A stretch of 64,000 nt of DNA from Hevea brasiliensis (lineage: Eukaryota; Streptophyta; Magnoliopsida; Malpighiales; Euphorbiaceae): assembly GCF_030052815.1 (NCBI RefSeq), contig NC_079503.1, positions 56,152,735 to 56,216,734 on the forward strand. Direction: 5' to 3'. A program made the translations under genes and the position numbers. Every line of letters starts with the position of its first letter. Positions within the stretch are counted from its first letter, which is position 1. Below, piece by piece: positions 9,345-23,150 of the stretch. Under the pieces are notes generated by a model. It was given only the letters and a program-made list of their open reading frames with translations. It had not been told where the DNA came from and did no database searches.

Positions 9345-12300
9345 TGTAACACCCCTATTTGTATAGCCTGGTATATTTCACTGTTTCAATGATCGGTATC
9401 GGTCCGGACAATTAAGGGGATTAGAACCACAATTAAGACAACTAGAGAAGCCATAAATACAAATAATTAGTAATGTTCAATTAGTTAAGTATAAATAAGA
9501 AAAATAGAACATAAGAAGTTAAACGAGCCGAGAGTCATGGCGATGGGTGACCTCCTCGGGAACGACTGCGAAGTCGTTTTAAACTCAAATTTCGAACCGT
9601 AAAATGTGACGCTGTGGTCCTTAGGACCCTTATGAACATAGTGGAAAAGAGAAAATCACGAAAAAGAACTGTTAAGCCAGTCAAATAATTAGGTTAGAGA
9701 GCCAGAAGAAATATGGAATTATTTGCAAACCGGGATGAACTAGCCAGGGGCAATTTGGTTAATTGACCCCGAGAGCTGACTCCTAACCGAACTGTCAAAT
9801 AAAATTGAAGATAAGAAAATTTCGGAATCGAGAATTAAATTAAAGAACTAATAGAAAAAAAAAGAAAAGAAAAAGGGAAAAGTAAAAAGGTGATGACATC
9901 ATGCATGACCTCATGCATGATGCCATAAAGGAATTAATTAAGTTATTTATTAATTTGGATTTTCGGTCTTCTTTAAGTGATAAAGATAAAAGAAAAAAAA
10001 AACAAAAAGTCATCTTCCCTAACCCAAGTTGCCGCCTCCCTTCCCTCTCCCAAAGCTCTCTCACAAAACCACCATGAAAGCTCATTTTTGAGCTTGAAGA
10101 ACCCAAAATCCAACCATAGAAAATTGTCCTACCATAACTAGACTTTGTTTGGGCTACTAGGAAAGAGGATTCAAGGAAAAGAAAGAAGAAAAATTTGAAG
10201 AAAAGAAGAAAGAAAATTCTGCACAAGGTTAGTAATACAAACTTCAATTTTTTTTAGTTTAATTAGTGTATGTATGGCATCAAGAACTTGTAAATAAAAC
10301 TTAAATGAAATAAAAATATGTGTGAGGGACTAAATTGATATTTTGGCCAGCCATGGATGTATGAGGGTATGATGTGTTTTGAATGAATTAAATGTGTTAG
10401 TAAACTTGTATGAGAATGGTAGTAAGATTGAAATGCTTAAATGTGATGAAATGCAACAATTTAGAGTGATTAGGGTTTGGAGGCCTAGGGTTTTGAGGCA
10501 AAAATTTGGAGAAATGAGTAAATGATGTGTTTGACCTATTGTGAAGTGAAAAATGGTCAATTGTGACCAAATGAGTTGTGTGGGAATGGTTGGAAATTAA
10601 GTTAAATTCGGAGGGTGTATGGTCATGTCACTGCAACATGACCAAGTCAACTTTGAAGGACCAAAAATGAAATTTTACAAGTCCAATTGATATGGCACCA
10701 ATTGGGGATGAAAATAGACATAAAATGACACAATTTTCATTTAGGAACCATGCCCAAAAAAATGACCAAAACCTAGTGAACAAATTGACCAAAGTTGGAT
10801 AAGTGCAGTCTGCCACTGTACAAACTGACCAAATGAATCATAACTCGAGCTAAGCAGGTCCAAATGACCTGAAATTTTACCAGTGGTTAGATGAGATATA
10901 GACCTAAAACTTTCATAAAGAACCAAGTCCAAATTCTGCCAGCAACCAAGCCATTTGGCCACACCAAGTTGGTGACCCAATACTGCCAGCATCAAAATTT
11001 GCCCAGAAAATCTGGGTTATGTCTAACCCGGCAGCCCTGGTTCAAATGGCCATAACTTGAGCTACAAAACTCTAATCAGGGTGATCCAAAAATGAGAATA
11101 AACTTAAGACAATAAGGAACATTTTCTATGAAGGAAGTTTTGTCAAATTCCAACAGTAGATTGACCAATGGAACAGTGCAATTAAGGACACCAAAACTGA
11201 AAATTTGACAATTTTGCCAAAAGGACTTCAGCTTTGAGAAAATGACCAAAACCAACAAATTTAATGACCAAAATGTGATATGTGGGCGAAGTTGGAGTTC
11301 CCATACCTATTAAGCCTTAAAAAGTCAATAATTTGACTTGAATAGTGTAGTGAATAGTAACCCGAAACACAAAAACTTCGAGAACGTCGAAATTAGCACA
11401 TTAAAGCTAGATAAAAATAAAGTGAAATTTATTTTTGGATTAATGCTAAGTTATGGTACTGAAACACTGTGAAATTGTGTGTTTCAGCTGAAAAAGACTT
11501 GGAAGCTCTGAGAGACTGAGTCAAGGCCTAAGGGCGACTCACGTCAGGTCTGTGCACAGTAATTTTTGTTTAAATATATGATTCTTAAAAATTTGATTTT
11601 TTTTAAGTTAATTATGAATTGTGTAGCCATTTATGATTAGGAATATGACTTTGAAAATTTACCAGATTTCTAATAAATTATTTGAATAAATTGTTTTGAA
11701 TTGATTTTATGTTCACACTTAGCATGACAGTATCACATTATTCCTCCTCCATTTATGGGGTTGAGATCGTTGATTTTCCTCCCTCTCTAGCTTGCCAGTT
11801 GAGGTTGAGATCGGATGAGTACTCATTAGCTAGCTAGCCACCTCCCTCATTGATTTCGATTAATGGGGTTGTAGATTACTTTGTCGTGGTGTACAACACG
11901 ACATTGATCAGAAATTTTGTGTCATAGCTTAAGTGTATATGATTTTGACAACACTGTGTTTAATAAATTATTTGACTAAATGGTGTTATTATGAGCTTTG
12001 ATAATTGTGAAATGTGACTGAGAAGTATTCAAATTATGTTTCATCAATGAATGATTTATGCATTGTATTTCAAATTTTTAATGTGCACCACTGAGTATTT
12101 TTATACTCAGCGATAGCTTATTTTGCTGTCGCAGATAAGAGCAAGGAGAAAGCAGCAGAGTGAGCTGCTATTGACTTGAGAACTACATCGGTCTGTTTGT
12201 ATGGGTATTATTTTATACCTTTATAGTTAATTTTGATGTAAATATAGGAATGTTATATGTATCAATGTAAGTTGAGCAGTTGTAAATAAATTGTAATAAT

Positions 12301-12782
12301 ATTATTTTTGGATTTCCTTCTGTAAATAAATATTTGTACTTGTGAAATTCATACTTTATGCCATGTGAATGAAATTATTAAATATTTTGTGATGATAAAT
12401 TTTGATTGAATTATGGAATTATTTTGAAGTGAATTGAATTGAGTTGATTTGAGGTTTATTGGAGGTTGGGAGTTGTGAAAAATTTTTGGAAGTGTTTTTC
12501 TCAGGTATTTGAAGAACTGTTTTCTCCAATTACAAACGGAACTCTGTCAAAAATTTTATAAAATTTGCGGCAAAATTAAAATGCACAAAAATTTTTACTA
12601 GTATTTAAACTTTTAATAAACAGTTTTTAATTCCTAAAAAAATGCTCACCACTCCCAAAATGTAAGAAAATTGTTTTAAAATCCCTTGTAGGGTACTTAA
12701 TGAGTTATCGGTAGGTGAAGTTCGGTAGTTCATTAAGTATTCTACGGGATCATGTTAAGCCTTACAGAGGGGTAAGGTGTGA
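9345..12782 (+). mobile_element. G4 5' LTR
   Basis: Starts TGTAACACCCC and matches 13329-16784 nearly base for base. It stops two bases short of the expected ...GTGACA end, where an internal deletion joins it to integrase sequence. Landmarks are the GCGATGGGTGACC block near 9540, the dyad ATGACATCATGCATGACC near 9895, a donor-like CAAG/GTTAGT at 10227, the stem-loop at 12091-12110 and TGCTGTCGCAG after it. No gene is carried; the short frames on both strands are present in both LTRs but are low-complexity. Confidence 0.9.
12091..12110 (+). other. Conserved LTR stem-loop
   Basis: CTGAGTAT-TTTT-ATACTCAG, a perfect 8-bp stem, repeated at 16090-16109 in the second LTR. It is followed by CGATAGC and then CTGTCGCAG about 25 bases on. 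Confidence 0.65.
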
Positions 12783-13282
12783 TCAAAGATCGACTTAAAG
12801 CTGCATCAGACCGTCAGAAGTCCTATATTGATTTGAAAAGAAGGGATATAGAGTATGCAGTGGGTGAGAAAGTTTTCCTCAAGGTTTCTCCTTGGAAGAG
12901 GATTATGAGATTCGGCAGAAAGGGGAAACTAAGTCCTCGTTTTATCGGGCCATATGAGGTTCTGGAAAGAGTGGGTCCTTTGGCATATCGTTTGGCACTA
13001 CCTCCAGAGTTGGAGAAGATACATAACGTCTTCCATGTGCCTATGTTGAAGAGGTATCGATTTGACCCATCTCATGTACTATCAGTAGAAGAAATTGAAG
13101 TAAATCCAGACCTCACATATGAAGAAGAACCCATGAAGATTCTGGCTTATGAGGTGAAGCAGCTACGAAACAAGCAGATACCATTGGTAAAAGTGTTGTG
13201 GAACCATCATTCGAGCCAGGAGGCTACTTGGGAACGAGAGGAGGACATGAGGAGACAACACCCACAGTTGTTCAGAGATTGA
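12783..13282 (+). pseudogene. G4 integrase C-terminal domain and chromodomain remnant
   Basis: An open frame of about 167 codons begins inside the deletion junction and carries DRQKSYIDLKRRDIEYAVG, GPYEVLERVGPLAYRLALPP, VFHVPMLKRY and a chromodomain with KQIPLVKVLWNHHSSQEATW and QLFRD before a stop at 13280-13282. No internal stop is seen, so it is the best-preserved integrase tail in the window and the useful reference for G1, G2 and G3. There is no catalytic core, so it cannot integrate DNA. The frame runs from the last bases of the LTR, so any start codon there is accidental. Confidence 0.9.
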
Positions 13283-13314
13283 TACCAGGTAAAATTTCGA
13301 GACGAAAATTATTT

Positions 13315-13328
13315 AAGGGGGGGAGAAT
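13315..13328 (+). other. Polypurine tract of G4
   Basis: AAGGGGGGGAGAAT-type purine run directly before the 3' LTR, the expected primer of plus-strand synthesis. Confidence 0.85.
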
Positions 13329-16300
13329 TGTAACACCCCTATTTGTATAGCCTGGTATATTTCACTGTTTCGGTGACCGGTGTCGGTCCGGATAATTAAG
13401 GGGATTATAACCACACTTAAGACAACTAGAGAAGCCATAAATACAAATAATTAGTAATGTTCAATTAGTTAAGTATAAACAAGAAAAACAAAACATAAAA
13501 AGTTAAATGAGCCGAGAGTCACAGCGATGGGTGACCTCCTCGGGAACGACTGCGAAGTCATTTTAAACTCAAATTTCGAACCGTAAAATGTGACACTGCG
13601 GTCCTTAGGACCCTTATAAACACAGTGGAAAAGAGAAAATCACGAAAAAGAACTATTAAGCCAGTCAAATAATTAGGTCAGGGAGCCGGAAGAAATATGG
13701 AATTATTTGCAAACCGGGATGAACTGGCGAGGAGCAATTTGGTCAATTGACCCCGAGAGCTGACTCCTGACCTAACTGTCAAATAAAATCGGAGAAAAGA
13801 AAATTTTAGAATCGAGAATTAAATTAAAGAACTAATAGAAAAAAAAAGAAAAAAAAGAAAAGAAAAAGGAAAAAGTAAAAAGGTGATGACATCATGCATG
13901 ACCTCATGCATGATGCCATAAAGGAATTAATTAACTTATTTATTAATTTGGATTTTTGGCCTTCTTTAAGTGATAAAGATAAAAGAAAAGAAAAGAAAAG
14001 AAAAAAAAAAACAAAAAGTCATCTTCCCTTACCCAAGTTGCCGCCTCCCTTCTCTCTCCCAAAGCTCTCTCACAAAACAACCATGAAAGCTCATTTTTGA
14101 GCTTGAAGAACCCAAAATCCAATCATAGAAAATTGTCCTACCATAACTAGACTTTGTTTGGGCAACTAGGAAAGAGGATTCAAGGAAAAGAAAGAAGAAA
14201 AATTTGAAGAAAAGAAGAAAGAAAATTCTGCACAAGATTAGTAATACAAACTTCAATTTTTTTTAGTTTAATTAGTGTATGTATGGCATCAAGAACTTGT
14301 AAATAAAACTAAAATGAAATAAAAATATGTGTGAGGGACTAAATTGAGATTTTGGCCAGCCATGGATGTATGAGGGTATGATGTGTTTTGAATGAATTAA
14401 ATGTGTTAGTAAACTTGTATGAGAATGGTCGTAAGATTGAAATGCTTAAATGTGATGAAATGCAACAATTTAGAGTGATTAGGGTTTGGAGGCCTAGGGT
14501 TTTGAGGCAAAAATTTGGAGAAATGAGTAAATGATGTGTTTGACCTATTGTGAAGTGAAAAATGGTCAATTGTGACCAAATGAGTTGTGTGGGAATGGTT
14601 GGAAATTAAGTTAAATTCGGAGGGTGTATGGTCATGCTGCTGGCAGCATGACCAAGTCAAATTTGAAGGACCAAAAAAGAAATTTTACAAGTCCAATTGA
14701 TATGGCACCAATTGGGGATGAAAATAGACATAAAATGACACAATTTTCATTTGGGAACCATGCCCAAAAAAATGACCAAAACCTAGTGAACAAATTGACC
14801 AAAGTTGGATAAGTGCGATGCCATCAGATAAATCGGCCAAATGAACAGTATTTGTTCATTTGGTCATAACTGGAGCTAGGCAGGTCCAAATGACCTGAAA
14901 TTTTACCAGTGGTTAGATGAGATATAGACCTAAAACTTTCATGAAGAACACAAGTCCAAATTCTGCCAGCAATGACCCAAAACTGCCAGCATCAAAATTT
15001 GCCCAGAAAATATGGGTTGTGTCTAACCCGGCAACCCTGGTTCAAATGGCCATAACATGAGCTAAAAAACTCCAATTGGGGTGATCCAAAAATGAGAATA
15101 AACTTAAGATAATAAGGAACATTTTCTATGAAGGAAGTTTTGTCAAATTCCGACAGTAGATTGACCAATGGAACAGTGCAATTAGGGACACCAAAACTGA
15201 AAATTTGACAATTTTGCCAAAAGGACTTAAGCTTTGAGAAAATGACCAAAACCAACAAATTTAATAACCAAAATGTGGTATGTGGGTGAAGTTGGAGTTC
15301 CCATACCTATTAAGCCTTTAAAAGTCAATAATTTGACTTGAATAGTATAGTGAATAGTAACCCGAAACACAAAAACTTCAAGAACGTTGAAATTAGCACA
15401 TTAAAGCTAGGTAAAAATGAAGTCAAATTTATTTTTTGATTTATGCTAAGTTATGGTACTGAAACACTGTGAAATTATGTGTTTCAGCTGAAAAAGACTT
15501 GGAAGCTCTGAGAGACTGAGTCAAGGCCTAAGGGCGACTCACGTCAGGTCTGTGCACAGTAATTTTTGTTTAAATATATGATTCTTGAAATTTTGATTTT
15601 TTTAAGTTAATTTTGGATTGTGTTGCCATTTATGATTGTGAATATGACTTTGAAAATTTACCAGATTTCCAATAAATTATTTGAATAAATTGTTTTGAAT
15701 TGATTTTATGTTCATACTTAGCATGACAGTATCACATTATTCCTCCTCCATTTATGGGGCTGAGATCGTTTATTTTCCTCCCTCTCTGGCTTGCCAGTTG
15801 AGGTTGAGATCGGATGAGTACTCATTAGCTAGCTAGCCACCTCCCTCATTGATTTCGATTAATGGGGTTGTAGATTGCTTTGTTGTGGTGTACAACACGG
15901 CATTGATCCAAAATTTTGTGTCATGGCTTAAGTATATATGATTTTGACAACACTGTGTTTAATAAATTATTTGACTAAATGGTGTTATTATGAGCTTTGA
16001 TAATTGTGAAATGTGACTGAGAAGTATTCAAATTGTGTTTCATCAATGAATGATTTATGTATTGTATTTCAAATTTTTAATGTGCACCACTGAGTATTTT
16101 TATACTCAGCGATAGCTTATTTTGCTGTCGCAGATAAGAGCAAGGAGAAAACAGCAGAGTGAGCTGCTATTGACTTGAGAACTACATCGGTCTGTTTGTA
16201 CGGGTATTATTTTATATCCTTATAGTTAATTTTGATGTAAATATAGGAATGTTGTATGTATCAATGTAAGTTGAGCAGTTGTAAATAAATTGTAATAATA

Positions 16301-16784
16301 TTATTTTTAGATTTCCTTCTGTAAATAAATATTTGTACTTGTGAAATTCATACTTTATGCCATGTGAATGAAATTATTAAATATTTTGTGATGATAAATT
16401 TTGATTGAATTGTGGAATTATTTTGAAGTGAATTGAATTGAGTTGATTTGAGGTTTATTAGAGGTTGGGAGTTGTGAAAAATTTTTGGAAGTGTTTTTCT
16501 CAGGTATTTGAAGAATTGTTTTCTCCAATTACAAACGGAACTCTGTCAAAATTTTTATAAAATTTGTGGCAAAATTAAAATGAAAAAAATTTTTTACTAG
16601 TATTTAAACTTTTAATAAACAGTTTTTAATTCCTACCAAAATGCTCACCACTCCCAAAAATGTAAGAAAATTGTTTTAAAATCCCTTGTAGGGTACTTAA
16701 TGAGTTATCGGTAGGTGAAGTTCAGTAGTTCATTAAGTATTCTACGGGATCATGTTGTGCCTTACAGAGGGGTAAGGTGTGACA
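13329..16784 (+). mobile_element. G4 3' LTR
   Basis: Complete LTR of 3,456 bp from TGTAACACCCC to GTGACA. Compared with the 5' copy there are scattered substitutions and a few small indels (for example around 14630-14650, 14820-14860 and 14965). The donor-like GTTAGT of the 5' copy is ATTAGT here (about 14236). No gene is carried. Confidence 0.92.
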
Positions 16785-18065
16785 TTTTAATTCAGAGTTT
16801 GTAAATTTTAATTCCAAACTCAATAAAAAAATGACTATATATGATGATTGTAAATATGTAAACTGATTTATTATTATTTAAAAAAAATATATTTTTTTTT
16901 TCTATCTTCTTCATTGATTATTCTTAATAACCCAAACAAAATTCCTAGAAAATATATATTTGTCAACTAAACAAAAGTTAGGTTCATTGGCACATACAAT
17001 TACATTAGGCTTAAAAAAAAAATAAAGTCTAAATATTCCAAAGATGTGCAATGCTGCTGCCACAATAGAAAACTTACATTAGGCTTTATTTGGCTCATCA
17101 TGGTTGCCATTTCACCCAGAAAATAACCCATCCCTTGCACATAGTAGTAATAATAATAATTCAATAATGATTAAATACACATTTTAATTGTTTTACATTT
17201 CACTCTATTAGACTTAATATTAATTATAAAAAAAAACTAAGCTGAAAATGGCACCCATTTGTGTAAAAAACTGCAATATTAACCAAAAAAAAAAAAACCA
17301 ATACCCCAATACAATGCATAAATAAAACCCATCTTTTAGCCAATGGAATATTGGGAACTAGAAGGAGAACCAGGGCTATTGAACACAAATCCAAATTATA
17401 TTGGATTAAACATTAAGAAAATAAAAAGAAAAAAAAAGTTTTCCAAAAAAAGAAAAAAAAAACAAAATGAATGTCAGCTAATATATATTTTGTTTTTCCA
17501 CATACACACACACACACATATATATATAGTTTTCCTATAATTAAAATAAAAGAAAGAATTATTATCTTTTTAATCTTTTTAATTTATTGTCTTACTCTTT
17601 TTAATCTTGAGCAAGCCTTCTGAATTTATTCTATCTTATTATAATTGCTACTATTTTCTTAGTTGTTTCTATATATAACTAGACATTGTTAACAAATCCT
17701 CTATGACATTTGCTAAATAATATAACTAGACATTGCTACTATCTTATTATAATTTGTTGCAAGAAAATCTTATGCTAAAAGGATAGGTTGAATTTCCTTG
17801 GTTTATTTCTCTATATATTTGTGTGAATTCGGTACAATGTCTCCCTTTGTTCTTCGGGTGCATATTTCATATTTTGCAATTGAAGAACTATAGGGAGATG
17901 CTGCCGGATTTTGTACAAATAAATTGATAAACATTATTTGTTATATTTGGTAGAGTAAATGCACATCTGAATGGGCTAGGTCCGTACCTTGTCAATTAAA
18001 AAATTCTACATATAAGCACTGTTACAAACCCTTAAATTTTTGTGACCATATTTTAATATGCACAG
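16785..18065. other. CACTA interior between G4 and the TNP2 start
   Basis: AT-rich noncoding sequence with homopolymer runs and a mixed CA/TA microsatellite at 17503-17528. It ends in TGCACAG just before the transposase start codon, which could be the acceptor of the leader intron. A purine-rich frame at 17343-17540 is lysine-rich low complexity and not a gene. Confidence 0.5.
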
Positions 18066-18068
18066 AAC

Positions 18069-21000
18069 ATGGATCCGGCAAGGAGTTGGATGTATGCTAG
18101 GAAGCTACAAGATGGACAACTGAACCCAGAGTTTCTTAAAGGATTGGAAGCATTTATCAAATTTGCTTATAGTAAGCCGGAATTTATGGATGCGAGTAAA
18201 ATCAGATGTCCATGTAAAAAGTGCATAAATTGAAAATATCTAAATGTGGATGATGTCACATTACATCTTATGAGGTGGGGGTTTAGACCAAATTATCATG
18301 AATGGACTGCACATGGTGAATCACCAATTCCATCAATGACTACCACTGAAGTGACAGTTCCAAGTGCAGAACTTTTTCAGAGTGATAATAATATGTACCA
18401 TAATTTAGAGTTTGATGCTGTCGGTCCCCAATTTCAAAATATGGGTTCAGATGCTCCTTCTCCGAATATTGCATTTGAGAATATGAAAGAACCACCCAAT
18501 CCAAATGCACAAAAATTTTATGACAGGCTAAATGCAGTTGAAGAGGAATTGTGGCCTGGTTGTGAAAGACATTCACAATTATCAACTGTAGCTCGTATGT
18601 TAAATATTAAGTCAGAACATCATTTGTCTGATAAATGCTACGATGCAATTGTGAATTTCATTAGGGAAATATTACCCGATGATAATCAATTTATTGACAG
18701 TTTCTATAATACAAAGAAGCATATACATGGGTTAGGTCTACCAGTTGAGAAAATTGATTGTTGCAAGCTTGGTTGCATGATTTATTTGGGGGGAAGATAT
18801 CAATTTAACAGAATTCAAATTTTGTGGGCAGACAAGATACAAGTCTCAATGTGGGACAGAGAAGGCAAGAGTACCATGTAAGAAAATGTATTATTTTCCT
18901 CTAACACCAAGGCTTCAAAGACTTTATGCTTCTGAGGCAACAGCTGCACACATGCGATGGCATGATGAGCATAACATGGAAGATGATGTCATGTGTCATC
19001 CATCTGATTCTGAGGCATGGAAGCACTTTAACCGTACCCATTCACTGTTTGCAAGTGAAAGTCGAAATGTTAGACTGGGTCTGTGTACTGATGGTTTTCA
19101 ACCATTTGGACAGTCAGGACAACAATACTCGTGTTAGCCAGTAATAATTACACCTTACAACTTGCCTCATGGTATGTGTATGAAAGAGCCTTATTTGTTT
19201 TTATCAGTAATAATACCTGGACCGCAAAATCCCAAGCAACGATTAGATGTTTATTTGCAACCACTAATTGCTGAATTAACTCAGTTGTGGGAAGTGGGGG
19301 TGCAGACATATGATGTATCTAAGAAGCAAAATTTCCAAATGAGGGCTGCTTTGATGTGGACAATTAGTGATTTTCCTGCATATTCAATGCTCTCCGTGTG
19401 GAGCACTGTAGGGAGATTAGCATGTCCATACTGCATGGATCACTCAGATGCATTTTCACTTAGTCATGGAGGGAAAATTAGTTGGTTTGACAATTATCGT
19501 AAGTTTCTTCCAGATAACCATCCATTTAGAGGGAACAGGGTAAATTTCCTTAAAGGAAAAGTCTGCATGTCTGAGTCTCCTCCAATTTTAAGCAGTGAAG
19601 ACACTTTTTTGCAAATAGAAGATTTAGGACTGAGGAGAGTAATAGACAGTGATGGTGAAGCGGTTAATTCAATCATAGCTAGAAACACTGGTTGGCGAAA
19701 AAAGAGCATATTTTGGGATTTACCATATTGGTCTTCTAATCTCATACATCATAATTTAGATCTCATGCATATTGAGAAAAATGTCTTTGAGAATACATTC
19801 AATACAGTGATGAATATAGAAAGAAAAACGAAGGATAATGCAAAAGCCAAGGAAGATGTGGCACATTTATATCGTAGAAAAGAATTGGAGAGAAATTTGT
19901 AAATGGGTAAATATCCAAAGGCATGTTATGTTCTTGATAAACAGCAGAAGCAGGTTTTATGTGAGTGGGTGAAAAACCTTAAGTTTCCAGATCGTTATGT
20001 GTCTAACACGGGAAGGTGCATTGATATGCATAAGTACAAGCTTTTTGGCATGAAAAGTCATGATTGTCATGTATTTATGCAGAGGTTATTACCCATTGCA
20101 TTTGGTGAGCTCCTTCCAAATACAGTTTGGCAAGCATTGACTGAGTTGAGCTTTTTTTTCAAACATCTTACTTCTACAAATATTAAGGTTCAAGATATGA
20201 AGTGTCTGGAATTAGAAATTCCCATTATTATTTGCAAATTAGAGCGCAAATTTCCTCCTGCCTTCTTTGACTCAATGGAGCATCTTCCCATCCATTTTCC
20301 ATATGAAGCAAAAATTGCAGGCCCAGTACAATATCGATGGATGTATCCTTTTGAGAGGTAATAGATACTTTTTTTTTTCTTTCAATGTTGTGAAATGCAT
20401 CGAAGACTTTTTATAAGCCACTTCCATAATATGTTTTCAATTTTCAGATTTCTACGCCATTTGAAGCAAAATGTAAAGAATAAAGCAAAAGTAGAAGGTT
20501 CAATATGTAATGCATACTTAGTTGAAGAAGCATCTAATTTTTGTGCGCATTATTTTGAACCTCATGTATTAACACAAGATTGACAAGTACCCCATAATGA
20601 TGATGGTGGGGATGATGCTAATATCGAAGGTAATTAATTAATCTTTAACTATCCCGGTCGACCATATGGCAGAGCAAAAACGAGAGTGTTGGCTGATGAT
20701 GAATATAAGGCTGCTCAAATATATGTCCTCCTAAATTGCCCTGAAATTGACACATATGTCAAGTAAGTTTATCGAATACCTAAAATTTAAGTTATATCTA
20801 CTGAAATCATTGTGAATTTTCCTTTCCCTTTGCAAGATTCACCTAACTTAATTGTATTTGTAGTTTGTTCTTGACTGAGTTGTGACAGACATCACGTAAT
20901 ATTAGTGATGCAGAAATTAATGAAGCATTAGAAAACAAATTTGCAGATTGGTTCAAATCTTATGTAAGTATCGATTTATCTAACTAATTTGATTTCCAAG

Positions 21001-21754
21001 TTTCAAATAGTGTAGTATGTAATAATAATGATTTCAATTCTCTTCAACTTATCAGGCAAGGCATTCAAACATTGAGAACAAATTCATTAAGGATTTAGTG
21101 AAGGGGCCATTGAGAAGTGTGAAATCATATCCTATGTATTTCATAAATGGTTATAGATTTCACACAAGTAGTCATGGTGCTAATCGATCTACGATGAATA
21201 GCGGAGTTTGCATTAGGGGTTCAACATACGGTGACAACTCTAATGATTACTATGGAATCTTGAAAGAAGTAGTTCAAATAGAGTATCCTGCATTACCAAT
21301 AAAGAGAACTATTCTTTTCAAGTGTGAATGGTTTGATCTAACTCTGGATGTCGGTATTAAGGTTCACAAACAGTATAACATTGTGGATATCAATCTCCGA
21401 AAAAGATTAAATAAATATGAACCGTTCATACTTGCTTCGTAAGCTGAACAAGTGGTTTGCCTCCCTTATCCTAGCTTGAGGCGAGACAAAGCTAACTGGC
21501 ATGCAGTGTGTAAAGTCAAGCCTAGGTCCATTGTTATCATGCCTCAGACAAACTTAACGGAGCAAATGTCCGACCAAGCATTTGAAGATGAGGCAGTTGA
21601 GGTGTTTCAAATTGATACACAAGTAGAAGGTGAACAAATTGGACCCCTAAATGATCCAAGTGGTGAACCACTAAAGCTTATAGCTGCTGAAGAAGAGGAA
21701 CTACTGGATGAGACAAATCTAGATTTTACAGCAGAAAGTGATGAAGAAGATTAA
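18069..21754 (+). pseudogene. TNP2-type CACTA transposase (TnpD-like), broken by stops and a frameshift
   Basis: The ATG at 18069 opens a frame starting MDPARSWMY and containing CPCKKC, the Transposase-associated zinc domain. Next comes the TNP2 catalytic region with FCGQTRYKSQCG, MYYFPLTPRLQRLY, DGFQPFGQSG, VYLQPLIAELTQLWEVGV, FQMRAALMWTISDFPAYSML and CPYCMDHSDAF. Then follow DUF4218 (KSHDCHVFMQRLLPIAF ... MYPFER), DUF4216 (NGYRFHTSS ... GVCIRGSTYGD) and an acidic tail ending at 21754. Three GT-AG introns fit the frame: 20358-20447, 20763-20863 and 20964-21055. In-frame stops are at 18231, 19135, 19900, 20581, 20635, 20883 and 21440, and one extra T near 18784 shifts the frame. The protein would catalyse excision and insertion at the TIRs. 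Domain order and length are normal, so this is a recently inactivated full-length gene. Confidence 0.93.
20358..20447 (+). other. TNP2 intron within the MYPFER/FLRHLK codon junction
   Basis: GTAATAG donor after GAGAG and TTTTCAG acceptor; removal joins MYPFE-R-FLRHLK with one arginine codon split 2+1. The 90-base size and T-rich 3' end are normal for plants. Confidence 0.85.
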
Positions 21755-22198
21755 GAAGAACTTCATGAATATGATGATGATAGTGAATAAATCTATTGTA
21801 ACAGATAGTGAAATTGTAGATGTATAAATTTATGAAATATGTTACTTTTTACAGATATCATTTGTCATTTTGTTGAATTACAAACATTTGAAAAGTAATG
21901 TTCAATTTAATTGTAACTTATATTTGTTATATTATTATTCAATGCACTTTAATATAGATTTTTATATTATAATACTGTTGATGTCTATTATGTTACAATT
22001 TAACTTTATGAATTACCTATGAAAAGGAGATGTGTATAGTAAATGTGTAGGCCAGGATGCCTTTTCTTTTTTATAGGTTGTGTTGTTGAAATTTTGGAAA
22101 AGTACAATTTTGGGGAAGTTCTATTAGATTTTCAATAGAAATAATTTAATTTTTATTGCAAATTAACTTTTGTTATCATGTTTATTTAATTCACAGAT
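21755..22198. other. Spacer between the two CACTA genes
   Basis: AT-rich sequence without a supported gene. It probably holds the 3' untranslated region of the TNP2 gene and an intron ending at TTCACAG (22196), directly before the start of the second gene. Confidence 0.5.
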
Positions 22199-23122
22199 AT
22201 GGTTAGGAGCAGACACAAAGCATATGCTTCTCATGATGTCAACACAGGAACACTTGTGCCATCTGAAGGAGGTTAGCCTTTGACACCTCAATCACAGCAT
22301 TCAGTGCAGTTTAATGTGCCAATGGCTGGTCAGGAGCCTACACCAGTGGCTAGCCAAGAGATTGCACTAGAAACATTACAGGAGTCTGCAGCTGTTAGCT
22401 CATAAGACTGTCGTCCATCAATTAAAAGAGAGATTAATTCTTTAGGGTGAAGGCGACTAGAACTTTGTAATGGAAAGTGCGTTAAATAATTATTTTATTT
22501 ATTTTATTAAGGATATGCAATGCAAATGTAGTATTTACTAAAAGCATTTTCTATTTGTTTAGGTTATCAGATGGTTCTAGGTGTGCTTGTGTGATCACAA
22601 ATACTTTTAAGCAGCGTATTGACTCTAATGGTGTCAACTAGAAGGCTATATCGCAAGAGACAAAAGATTTTTATTGGGAAGAATTTAAGGTGACATCATT
22701 TTTTCCCTTATGTTGTTTCATATTTCAATATACTTGAATCATTAAAAATATATATTCTTTTTTCTTTCAGAAAAATATTTTTGTGATTCTTCTAATGAAG
22801 CAATGATAAAGGATGCTTGGAGATTAAAGGCAGTCGAACGCTATAAGGACATGATGACAGATTTGAAAAATTCTAGGAAAAAGCCCTCATATATTTCTGA
22901 AGAAACTTGGGAAAATTTTGAGCAGTATTGGAATGAATCCAAGGTCATTCGGCGGTCAGAACTATATTTTAGAAATCGTCGAGGTGCTGTAAATGCTCCT
23001 GGACCATCTACTCACACAGGGGGATCCATAACATATATTGAATGGTCAGATAAATTGGTAATTTTCATATAAACAGATCACAAGTTTATTATTATATCAC
23101 AATTTAAACTTAGTTGAAAAAA

Positions 23123-23150
23123 ATATATATATACATACACACACACACAT
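23123..23150. repeat. (AT)n(AC)n microsatellite
   Basis: Short TA run leading into CATACACACACACACAT, in an intron of the Transposase_24 gene. Confidence 0.9.

Larger units (their letters stand above)
9345..16784 (+). mobile_element. Gypsy element G4, internally deleted
   Basis: Two very similar direct LTRs of about 3.44 kb flank an interior of only about 546 bases. The outer ends are TGTAACACCCC and AAGGTGTGACA. The 5-bp flanks are TTTCA (9340-9344) and TTTTA (16785-16789), a target duplication with one mismatch. The interior has lost the primer site, gag, protease, reverse transcriptase, RNase H and most of integrase; only an integrase tail with chromodomain and the polypurine tract remain. 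It is inserted in the noncoding leader region of the CACTA. Confidence 0.9.

Noticed and set aside
9840..10247. Minus-strand frame of 135 codons in the G4 LTR, repeated at 14029-14256
   Set aside because: It is the reverse of a purine-rich run and gives phenylalanine/leucine low complexity. It recurs only because both LTRs carry it.
20630..20660. GTAATTAAT at 20630 as a further TNP2 splice donor
   Set aside because: No suitable acceptor follows before the next clearly coding block, and the frame continues through it, so the stop at 20635 is better explained as a mutation.
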